Shown here: piece after piece, positions 59,032 through 64,000 of the stretch
How the letters are laid out: each line of letters starts with the position of its first letter
Position numbering within the stretch: position 1 is the stretch's first letter
Assembly: GCF_000741785.1 (NCBI RefSeq)
Contig: NZ_JGZP01000011.1
Coordinates: 1 to 64,000, forward strand
Reading direction: 5' to 3'
DNA length: 64,000 nt
DNA from: Bifidobacterium stellenboschense
GTDB taxonomy: Bacteria > Actinomycetota > Actinomycetes > Actinomycetales > Bifidobacteriaceae
Position numbers and translations under genes: made by a program
Notes under the pieces: generated by a model
The model's input: the letters and a program-made list of their open reading frames with translations, nothing else
The model's database searches: none
What the model was told of the DNA's origin: nothing

Positions 59032-59660
59032 CGCATGCCTCCGTCCAAATGGTGGAGGCTGGCGAGACGGCTGACGCTGACCGTGCCGTCCCCGTTCACG
59101 GGGGACGCGGCCGAAAGCTGCATGTCGCCCTCCGGGGTCATGGGCCGCCACATGTGGTCGAGGTCGAACAGGACGGGGTCGGTGACGGGGATGATGGTCA
59201 AATACGCGCCGGCGGGGCGCATGGGCGCGGCGTACAGTTTCGCCACGTCCCAGCGCACGATCCGGCTGTCGTCCGCGAGCACCCCGTCGCGGCATTTGCC
59301 CAGATGCCTGCTGTTGACCCGCTGCAATCCGTCGCCCAGGGCGCGCAGCAGCTTGTCCAGATCGCCGCCGCCCGCCCGCTTCGCCGCCTGCGTGGCCGGC
59401 AGCGGGAACCGGGGCGCGCGCGGGGACGGCATGCGCAGCTCCCCGCGGATCTCCACCGGACAGTCATACGGCTCCAACCCGGCGCGGTGCAGGGCGGCGA
59501 GCGCGATCACACGCACCCGTTCCTCCCATTCGCCGGTCCGACGGTCCACGTTCAGCGCCTTGCCGCGCCCGCCCGTGTACGGGGTGACGGATCCCTTGGT
59601 GATGGGCGTGCCGGGGATGACCAGGTCGAGGGCGCGTCCCCCGTTGTCCGTGCCGCTCAT
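59028..59660 (-). CDS. rusA: RusA-family Holliday junction resolvase
   Basis: A 210-residue nuclease: LVIPGTPITKGSVTPYTGGRG, EIRGELRMPSPRAPRFP, GGGDLDKLLRALGDGLQR and GVLADDSRIVRW, the RusA core with its D-D-K residues and the LDKLLR-ADDS pair. It has an extra C-terminal extension of about 50 residues. Cuts recombination intermediates during phage replication. Confidence 0.87.
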   Translation of the reverse strand: MSGTDNGGRALDLVIPGTPITKGSVTPYTGGRGKALNVDRRTGEWEERVRVIALAALHRAGLEPYDCPVEIRGELRMPSPRAPRFPLPATQAAKRAGGGDLDKLLRALGDGLQRVNSRHLGKCRDGVLADDSRIVRWDVAKLYAAPMRPAGAYLTIIPVTDPVLFDLDHMWRPMTPEGDMQLSAASPVNGDGTVSVSRLASLHHLDGGMR

Positions 59661-60343
59661 CGCGTCGCCTCCGCGTCCGTCCGGTATTCGAGGACGACCA
59701 CGTACCGGCCCGCACGCTCCCGGTCGGGGGCGATGCCGCACCGCCAACAAGCGCGTCCGCCCGGATACGCCTTGAACTTGCCGGAGTGCAGGCGCGAGCG
59801 CATGTCGAGCGCCTGCTTGCGCGACTGGCCGCGCGCGATCACCGCCGGCATGCCCGGATGCGCCATGAGCACGCGGGCGATCAGCTGCGAGCGCGTCAGC
59901 CTCTTCGTCCCGTCCTCCGCATCCTCGGGCCACGAGCCCAGGAACTCGCACCCCTCCGGCAGCTCCCCGCCGTCCACCGGCGCGGGTTCGGGTCGTGCGG
60001 GTTCAGGTTCAGGTTCGGGGTCAAGGTCAGGCCGCGCGGGTTCGGCCGCGTCGACGAACGAGGTGCCAGCCGGCGTGTCCACACGACGCTCCACGACCAC
60101 GCGCGGCCCGGAGTCCACGGGCGCGGCGGCGACCACCTTCCATCCCGAATCCCCGGCGATGACGGGATCCGCGGGCGCGCTCGCGGGCGTGGCCGTGGGT
60201 TCGATTCCGGGGCGGGGGTGGTGGGTGCGTTGGCACCAGCGGGTGACGGCGCGTTTCTCGCCGGGGTCGAGTTGGTCGAGGCCTTCGGACAGGGCGAGAT
60301 AGTAGAGTTCCTTGAGTTCCGCGTCGGTGTATTTCGAGGCCAT
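59657..60343 (-). CDS. Early protein with Pro/Glu linker and Cys pair
   Basis: A 228-residue protein. N-terminal helices (YTDAELKELYYLALSEGLDQ), an acidic Pro/Glu linker, a RSQLIARVLMAHPGMPAVIARGQS helical part, and KAYPGGRACWRCGIA followed by a VVVLEYRTDA strand at the end. Not recognised; might be involved in RNA or DNA binding next to SSB. Confidence 0.6.
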   Translation of the reverse strand: MASKYTDAELKELYYLALSEGLDQLDPGEKRAVTRWCQRTHHPRPGIEPTATPASAPADPVIAGDSGWKVVAAAPVDSGPRVVVERRVDTPAGTSFVDAAEPARPDLDPEPEPEPARPEPAPVDGGELPEGCEFLGSWPEDAEDGTKRLTRSQLIARVLMAHPGMPAVIARGQSRKQALDMRSRLHSGKFKAYPGGRACWRCGIAPDRERAGRYVVVLEYRTDAEATR

Positions 60344-60375
60344 GATGCGTGTTCCTTTCCGTGTGGCGGGTGCGG

Positions 60376-60945
60376 TTAGAATTCGGGGTCGTCCTGGGCG
60401 GGCGGGTAGTCGTCGCTTGCGCCGAACGTGGTGCCGCCTTCGGCCCATGGGTCGGTTTCGGGCGTGTTGTGCGGGTCCTGCGGCGGGGTCTGCGTGGCCC
60501 CGCCCTGCCAGCCGGCCCCGCCCTGGTAGCCGTTCTGGTAGCCGTTCTGGTATCCGTTGCCGGTGCGGCCGGCGTGGCCGGTCTGCTGGCGGGCGACGGC
60601 GGCGGTGGCGTAGCGCAATGAGGGGCCGATGTCGTCGATGGTCATGTCGATGACGGTGCGGTTCTGCCCGTCCTGCGTCTGGTAGGAGTGCTGGCGGAGC
60701 GTGCCGCGGGCGATGACGCGCATGCCCTTCCTGAGGCTCTGCGCGCAATGGTCGGCGAGGTCGCGCCACGCGCTGCAGCGCATGAACAGGGCCTGCCCGT
60801 CCTGCCATTGGCCGGATTGGCGGTCGTAGGTGCGGGGCGTGGACGCGATCGTGAACGAGCAGACGGTCGCGCCCGTCGAGATGGTGCGTAGTTCGGGGTC
60901 GGCGGTCAGGTTGCCGACGATCGTCAGTAGGGTCTCCCCTGCCAT
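60376..60945 (-). CDS. ssb: Single-stranded DNA-binding protein
   Basis: A 189-residue SSB: ETLLTIVGNLTADPELR, ATVCSFTIASTPRTYDRQSG, LFMRCSAWRDLADHCAQSLRKGMRVIARG and a typical RTVIDMTIDDIGPSLRYA, then a Gly/Gln/Asn-rich linker (with NGYQNGYQNGYQ repeats) and an acidic tip ending DDPEF. Binds replication intermediates. Confidence 0.92.
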   Translation of the reverse strand: MAGETLLTIVGNLTADPELRTISTGATVCSFTIASTPRTYDRQSGQWQDGQALFMRCSAWRDLADHCAQSLRKGMRVIARGTLRQHSYQTQDGQNRTVIDMTIDDIGPSLRYATAAVARQQTGHAGRTGNGYQNGYQNGYQGGAGWQGGATQTPPQDPHNTPETDPWAEGGTTFGASDDYPPAQDDPEF

Positions 60946-61123
60946 GGGTGGTCTCCTCCCTCGTGAGACTGGTGTGGTGTGGTGGGGCGCGCGCAGGCCG
61001 GCCGCTCCGTATCGCTTTCCGGCCTTCGTTCCCCCGATGCCGCGGGTTGCGGACGGCATGGGGGTGGCGTTGACGCGCGCCCTTGTGGGCCGGGGCCGAT
61101 TCGGACGGCCCCCTGTGGGTGTC

Positions 61124-61354
61124 CTACCGGCCCTTGCGGCGGCGCGGGCCCGCGTCCTTGTCGCGCGCGTGCTGGGCGATCCGCTCGTCCAGGTGTTCGA
61201 TGTCGGCGACCTTGAACCGGTACTGGCCTGCGGCGAAGGTGAAGCGGAGCACGCCTTCGCGGCCGAGCTTCTTCACGCTCGCCGGCCCCATGCCGAGCAG
61301 CTTGCACGCCTCGGCGAGGTTGGCCCACACGGGCGTGAAGTCACCGGCGCTCAT
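61124..61354 (-). CDS. Excisionase/MerR-type HTH protein
   Basis: A 76-residue protein: VWANLAEACKLLGMGPASVKKLGREGVLRFTFAAGQYRFKVADIEHL, an AlpA/excisionase-like winged HTH, and a basic tail (RRRKGR). Likely an operon regulator or recombination directionality factor. The 178-bp gap between it and ssb has no recognisable element. Confidence 0.65.
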   Translation of the reverse strand: MSAGDFTPVWANLAEACKLLGMGPASVKKLGREGVLRFTFAAGQYRFKVADIEHLDERIAQHARDKDAGPRRRKGR

Positions 61355-61643
61355 CGCCCGCCCCCTCTCCCCCATCCATGCGGGACGGGAAACCTGCGAG
61401 CGCGAGCGCGCGGACGGCGCAGGGCAGGAGCAGCAGACCGCCCGCGAGCGCGTACACGACCAGGGCGACCGTGTTCGCGACCGGGTGCAGGAGACCGTCG
61501 TGGGTCATCAGCCACGCGAACGACGCGGCCACGGCAATGGCGAGCAGCAACGTCTCCCTTGTCGTGTACGGCCAGCGTTCCCACCTGCGAGGATCGGGTT
61601 TCCGGTAGCCGCTGCAATGGCGCCCATACTCATGCGCGTCCAT
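61341..61643 (-). CDS. Membrane protein of unknown function
   Basis: A 100-residue protein: a basic N-terminus with two Cys/Tyr (HCSGYRKPDPRRWERWPY), two hydrophobic helices (about 32-50 and 56-84) and a short polar tail. It overlaps the HTH gene by 14 nt. Confidence 0.55.
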   Translation of the reverse strand: MDAHEYGRHCSGYRKPDPRRWERWPYTTRETLLLAIAVAASFAWLMTHDGLLHPVANTVALVVYALAGGLLLLPCAVRALALAGFPSRMDGGEGAGDERR

Positions 61644-61863
61644 GACGCGCCTCCTTTCGTCTCATGGCGTCCGTCAGGGCGGCGAGCGCCTCGTTCTGTT
61701 TCCTGTCCGTGTCGTTGACCGCGCGGACCGCGGCGAGCAGTCCGTCGACCGCGTCGGACAGGGTGCGGCGCATGCGGTCGAGCCGGCGGATGGTATGGGA
61801 TTGGATGATGAGGCAGACGGCGAGGCAGATGATCGCCGTGTCCTGCAGCAGGTCGACCATCAC
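61630..61863 (-). CDS. Small membrane protein, coiled-coil tail
   Basis: A 77-residue protein with one transmembrane helix (about 7-24, AIICLAVCLIIQSH) and a helical, charged rest (LDRMRRTLSDAVDGLLAAV). Preceded by AAGGGGGTGGCGTG, the same leader as two genes upstream. Confidence 0.56.
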   Translation of the reverse strand: MMVDLLQDTAIICLAVCLIIQSHTIRRLDRMRRTLSDAVDGLLAAVRAVNDTDRKQNEALAALTDAMRRKEARHGRA

Positions 61864-62513
61864 GCCACCCCCTTGCTAGAGTCGGATGCATGCACGTGTT
61901 CCAACTCCTCGACCAGCTGTTCCGATGGCCCGGATGGAGCGGCGTCGAAGCGCTCGCCACGGTCGTCGCCACCGCCGCCGGCATCATGACCGTCGTGCTG
62001 ACCGCGCGCGGCACGATCTCGTTCACCCACGTCACGGACGACGAGATCGACGCGATGTTCGACGAGGATCCGTCCGGAGCGGACGAGCCGACGGAACCGC
62101 CTGTAGGAGAGCACGACGGGCACGGCTGGCGGGTCAAGCTCGCGCAGCTGCTCGTCCGTCTCGCCGACCATATACGGGGCGGTCAGTAGGGCGAGACGGC
62201 GCAACGCCCAGTGGTCGCAGCGGACCACGAACGTCCCGCGCCCGGTGGAGACGCGCAGCGGACGGAACACGCCCCGCGGGTCCGAACATTCCGGGCCGAG
62301 CGAGATGGAGGCTCCGCGCGTTGACGAGGGACTACGAGGACCTGCCTGAGGGCCAGACGGTGGATCTGACCACGGTGAAGGAGCGGGCCGAAGCTCTGCT
62401 CGCCGCCGGTCGCGCTCCGTCCTCCGCTCAAGGATCCTCGCGTGGACCGTCCGCACGCCCGCCAGCAGGAACAGCACCATCGAAATCCCGAACATGACCT
62501 CGTTCGCACTCAT
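61860..62513 (-). CDS. Possible membrane protein, uncertain reading
   Basis: A 217-residue frame with a good start (MSANEVMFGISMVLFLLAG, one membrane helix) and the same AAGGGGGTGGCGTG leader as the neighbouring genes at both ends. The codon use is uneven: the middle (about residues 40-70) and last 60 residues have low third-position GC, while plus-strand frames 61890-62189 and 62321-62497 over the same DNA look better. It may be a real short gene whose distal part is antisense shadow. Confidence 0.4.
   Translation of the reverse strand: MSANEVMFGISMVLFLLAGVRTVHARILERRTERDRRRAELRPAPSPWSDPPSGPQAGPRSPSSTRGASISLGPECSDPRGVFRPLRVSTGRGTFVVRCDHWALRRLALLTAPYMVGETDEQLRELDPPAVPVVLSYRRFRRLVRSGRILVEHRVDLVVRDVGERDRAARGQHDGHDAGGGGDDRGERFDAAPSGPSEQLVEELEHVHASDSSKGVA
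61890..62189 (+). CDS. Plus-strand membrane protein, antisense to early operon
   Basis: A 99-residue frame with high third-position GC (nearly all codons end in G or C). MHVFQLLDQLFRWPGWSGV, a transmembrane helix (about 20-42), then SFTHVTDDEIDAMFDED, acidic linker and an amphipathic basic end. The DDEIDAMF piece is like the tag in the tail proteins. The ribosome site (GAGTCGGATGC) is weak. It is on the opposite strand from most phage genes, like the repressor. Confidence 0.5.
   Translation: MHVFQLLDQLFRWPGWSGVEALATVVATAAGIMTVVLTARGTISFTHVTDDEIDAMFDEDPSGADEPTEPPVGEHDGHGWRVKLAQLLVRLADHIRGGQ
62321..62497 (+). CDS. Plus-strand small protein
   Basis: A 58-residue frame from TTG 62321 with GGAGG nine nt before. 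DYEDLPEGQTVDLTTVKERAEALLAAG has good codon bias; the Ser/Pro/Arg rest is less convincing. It lies antisense to the uncertain minus gene. Confidence 0.35.
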   Translation: MTRDYEDLPEGQTVDLTTVKERAEALLAAGRAPSSAQGSSRGPSARPPAGTAPSKSRT

Positions 62514-63061
62514 CACGCCACCCCCTTGCCGGCGAGCTGCCGTGCGATAATGAGCGCACCGCCTACGCAAAGAAGGGAGGTGATGATATGGGAAGTCCAC
62601 ATCCGTTCCTCGATGCGAAGAAGCGTTTCGACGCCGCCGCCACGGCCGACGACTCGGACGAAAGGATGCGATGCCTCTGCCAAGGTCTCGCGTTCCTCGC
62701 CGAGGGGTTCCATGCGAATGATGGGGCCGCGTCGAGCATCGCGTTCTCCATCGAGGAGCTTGGCGACAAGCTGAGTCGATGATCCGATTTCCTTTTTCAG
62801 GCGGCGCGTGGCGTTCTCGATGCGTTCGAGGATGATCTTCATCTCCTCGTCCGAGGCGTCATGCTCCGCCAATACGTCGCGCATGGCGCTCTTGACCAGT
62901 CCGAACAGCTGGGAGTGGGATTTCGTGTACTCGTCCACGCTCACGGGCTCGTCACCGCCGTCCGCGAGAGGGGCGTCCGTGCGGCGGCCGACGAAGTGTT
63001 CCAGTTCGTCGACCGCCGTGCGGATCAATTCAAGGTCCTCATGGTTAAGATTGAGCGTCAT
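62513..63061 (-). CDS. Membrane-anchored early protein
   Basis: A 182-residue protein: N-terminal helices (LNLNHEDLELIRTAVDELEHFVG), a long helical, acidic middle (ASDEEMKIILERIENATRRLKKEIG) and a C-terminal transmembrane helix (about 155-176, SHIITSLLCVGGALII) ending LAGKGVA. The ATG overlaps the stop of the HTH gene upstream. The last 60 codons overlap a plus-strand frame with an excellent ribosome site. Confidence 0.62.
   Translation of the reverse strand: MTLNLNHEDLELIRTAVDELEHFVGRRTDAPLADGGDEPVSVDEYTKSHSQLFGLVKSAMRDVLAEHDASDEEMKIILERIENATRRLKKEIGSSTQLVAKLLDGERDARRGPIIRMEPLGEERETLAEASHPFVRVVGRGGGVETLLRIEERMWTSHIITSLLCVGGALIIARQLAGKGVA
62588..62782 (+). CDS. Plus-strand small gene with a perfect ribosome site
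   Basis: A 64-residue frame preceded by AGAAGGGAGGTGATGAT, an almost full anti-16S match at ideal spacing, the best ribosome site seen in the prophage. The product (MGSPHPFLDAKKRFDAAATA, ERMRCLCQGLAFLAEGF, IAFSIEELGDKLSR) looks like a small soluble helical protein. It is nested on the opposite strand inside the 3' third of the gene above. If real, expression of the two would be mutually exclusive. Confidence 0.5.
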   Translation: MGSPHPFLDAKKRFDAAATADDSDERMRCLCQGLAFLAEGFHANDGAASSIAFSIEELGDKLSR

Positions 63062-63324
63062 CACTCCACCCCCTTGCCGGCGAGCGCGGACGACGGCTTC
63101 AACACGAACGCGTCGTCGAGTAGTTCGGATGGCTTGTAACCGGTAACTTCCGCGAATCGAGCAAGGTCGGTGATAGAGAACCTGATTTTGCCGCTGAGCC
63201 GTTTCTGGGCCATGTCGAACGTCTGGCCCGTCCTCTCCGCATACGCGGAGACCGTCATCCCCTGAGATGCGAGGACCGCACGGGCTCTTTCTCTGAAGCA
63301 CTCCTCAAGCGCGGATGTTGCCAT
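63061..63324 (-). CDS. Cro/C1-type HTH regulator
   Basis: An 87-residue protein with an XRE-type HTH: CFRERARAVLASQGMTVSAYAERTGQTFDMAQKRLSGK, then SITDLARFAEVTGYKPSELL. It is the second gene of the early leftward operon, near the switch, so it is the likely Cro-like repressor. Ends in the LAGKGVE sequence shared with its neighbour. Confidence 0.75.
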   Translation of the reverse strand: MATSALEECFRERARAVLASQGMTVSAYAERTGQTFDMAQKRLSGKIRFSITDLARFAEVTGYKPSELLDDAFVLKPSSALAGKGVE

Positions 63325-63398
63325 GACATTTCCTTCCAGTTGAGATTTCGATAAGACGCGATGGGGTCGGGCGGCGGCGCTCGCCGCCCGTGGCCGGG

Positions 63399-63596
63399 TC
63401 AGGCGAGGACGCCGGCCGGGACGACCGGGACCGGCAGGCCGGTCAGCGCCCGCCAGTGGGCGGCGAGCCTCCGGCGCGTCTCCTGCGTCTCGCGCATCGC
63501 CTTCCGCAGGTACCGGTCCCAGTCGCCGGTGCTCATCCCGTCCGGCCTCGCCGTGTCCATCCAGGTCCCTGCCTTGGTCTCCGTCCTGCTGTCCAT
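63399..63596 (-). CDS. First gene of the leftward early operon, unknown
   Basis: A 65-residue protein: DSRTETKAGTWMDTARPDG, DWDRYLRKAMRETQETRRRLAAHW and a Pro/Val-rich end. AAAGGACGGACGGAG is upstream of the ATG at 63594-63596. Directly under the switch promoter; not recognised. Confidence 0.6.
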   Translation of the reverse strand: MDSRTETKAGTWMDTARPDGMSTGDWDRYLRKAMRETQETRRRLAAHWRALTGLPVPVVPAGVLA

Positions 63597-63633
63597 CTCC
63601 GTCCGTCCTTTCCGTTGCTGTCTGACGATTCTC

Positions 63634-63662
63634 ATTATGGGCGTAATTACGCTCAAGGTCAA
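63634..63662 (-). promoter_or_regulatory. Leftward early promoter with operator in its spacer
   Basis: On the minus strand: -35 TTGACC (63657-63662), 17-nt spacer, -10 CATAAT (63634-63639). The spacer contains the perfect 12-bp palindrome GCGTAATTACGC (63641-63652), so repressor bound there would block RNA polymerase. Confidence 0.8.
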
Positions 63663-63757
63663 TCAGATACGCCCACCGGGCGTGTCGTAATTACGCCCAA
63701 TTTTCTGACCCATCGGACTTATAGGCGGATTCACGCGCGTTACGGCTTATTTACGCC
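63639..63757. promoter_or_regulatory. Repressor operator cluster
   Basis: Half-site GGGCGTAA/TTACGCCC recurs: GGGCGTAATTACGCTC (63639-63654), ACGCCC-acc-GGGCGT (63669-63683), TCGTAATTACGCCC (63685-63698) and TTACGG..TTACGCC (about 63740-63757). They lie between the repressor gene and the leftward operon, as expected for a lysis-lysogeny switch; which protein binds each site is unknown. Confidence 0.72.
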
Positions 63758-63762
63758 ATAGA

Positions 63763-64000
63763 ATGAAGAGCATGGGTAGAAACAGCATTGGAGTAAGCGG
63801 ATTCGCATTAGAAGTCAGCCGAGGCATACGAGCCCAGCTAGGCATGCGCAGAATGTCAGGACGCGATCTCGCAAAGGCCATACATAGGGGCCCCACCTAC
63901 GTCCGCGAGCGCATCAACGACGAAAAGGAATGGGCCCTCGGAGATATCGAACGTATGTGCCTGCTATGGTCACTCAAACCCTCGCAACTAATCGAGGGAG
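63763..64000 (+). CDS. CI-like repressor, cut by the window end
   Basis: At least 79 residues, starting at ATG 63763 or, three codons on, ATG 63772. FALEVSRGIRAQLGMRRMSGRDLAKAI followed by GPTYVRERINDEKEWALGDIERMCLLWSLKPSQLI is a lambda-type HTH. It is the only clear plus-strand regulator, divergent from the early operon, with operators between. No ribosome site is visible, so the message may be leaderless, as CI in many actinophages. The rest of the protein and the integrase are outside. Confidence 0.8.
   Translation, partial: MKSMGRNSIGVSGFALEVSRGIRAQLGMRRMSGRDLAKAIHRGPTYVRERINDEKEWALGDIERMCLLWSLKPSQLIEG

Larger units (their letters stand above)
30981..64000. mobile_element. Temperate siphophage prophage, right end outside the window
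   Basis: A continuous set of phage modules runs from the left attachment site to the window end: lysis, fibres, tail, head, packaging, replication and immunity switch. Most is transcribed right to left, and the putative repressor at 63763 is divergent. The integrase and attR must lie beyond 64000. Head, portal and terminase genes all look intact, so the element may be inducible. Confidence 0.93.

Noticed and set aside
60480..60560. Tandem NGYQNGYQ codon repeat as a mobile repeat
   Set aside because: It is an ordinary low-complexity linker of SSB, encoded by a short codon repeat.
62861..63139. Plus-strand frame opposite the membrane-anchored early gene
   Set aside because: No ribosome site, and the minus frame here has the better codon bias and operon coupling.

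Overview
The window reads as about 31 kb of high-GC actinobacterial chromosome, most likely a Bifidobacterium, followed by at least 33 kb of a temperate siphophage-type prophage that runs off the right edge. The genus is an inference. It rests on the very high third-position GC, bifidobacterial-style neighbours (tyrA/pheA, typA, asnB, ispH, a sigma/anti-sigma pair, smc, folC), a 24-residue bL37-like ribosomal protein gene, and a gene set that would build an L-Lys/Orn-D-Asp peptidoglycan cross-bridge, which some bifidobacteria have.

Chromosomal part (1-30980). A 5' xerC fragment (minus) is followed by a MacB-like ABC ATPase and a large FtsX-type permease (531-4273, plus). A compact minus-strand block holds typA, a membrane protein, pheA and tyrA with overlapping ends. 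asnB and ispH (minus) flank a small hairpin and direct-repeat patch. An aldose 1-epimerase and the bL37 gene (plus) precede an ECF sigma factor and its cysteine-rich anti-sigma factor (minus). From 15279 to 20500, two MurE-type ligases, an ATP-grasp ligase and an aspartate-racemase-like enzyme form one plus-strand run that I read as a cross-bridge cluster. smc and folC (minus) follow. A 1.3-kb gene-free stretch (25881-27170) is packed with several unrelated repeat families, including five copies of a palindrome spaced exactly 52 bp apart. A frameshifted AbiEi-like gene, a metallophosphoesterase, a nitrilase-family amidohydrolase and an aldo/keto reductase complete the host part.

Prophage (30981 onward). 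The left junction is a 23-bp 3' fragment of a tRNA or tmRNA gene (minus strand), two 9-bp arm-like repeats and a strong terminator. Almost everything inside is transcribed right to left. Starting from the switch: a CI-like repressor (plus, cut by the window end), divergent palindromic operators, a small early gene and a Cro-like HTH gene; membrane and unknown small genes; SSB, RusA, a replication initiator with seven iterons inside its own coding sequence, an oligoribonuclease-like gene; and a chain of tiny, often zinc-ribbon proteins joined by 4-nt overlaps. An HTH/zinc-ribbon gene, a promoter and a tandem tRNA-like region come next, then HNH endonuclease, terminase small and large subunits, portal, a MuF head protein fused to an EndoU-type nuclease with an adjacent small putative immunity gene, scaffold, major capsid, head fibre, connectors, tail tube, tail chaperones with a canonical CCCAAAC -1 slippery site, tape measure, Dit, tail proteins, several collagen-like and modular fibre proteins, two membrane (holin-type) proteins and an amidase endolysin.

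The most notable element is the MuF-EndoU toxin with its AT-rich C-terminal module and tightly coupled small downstream gene. It looks like a phage-borne polymorphic toxin/immunity pair embedded in the structural operon. Integrase and the right attachment site are not in the window.
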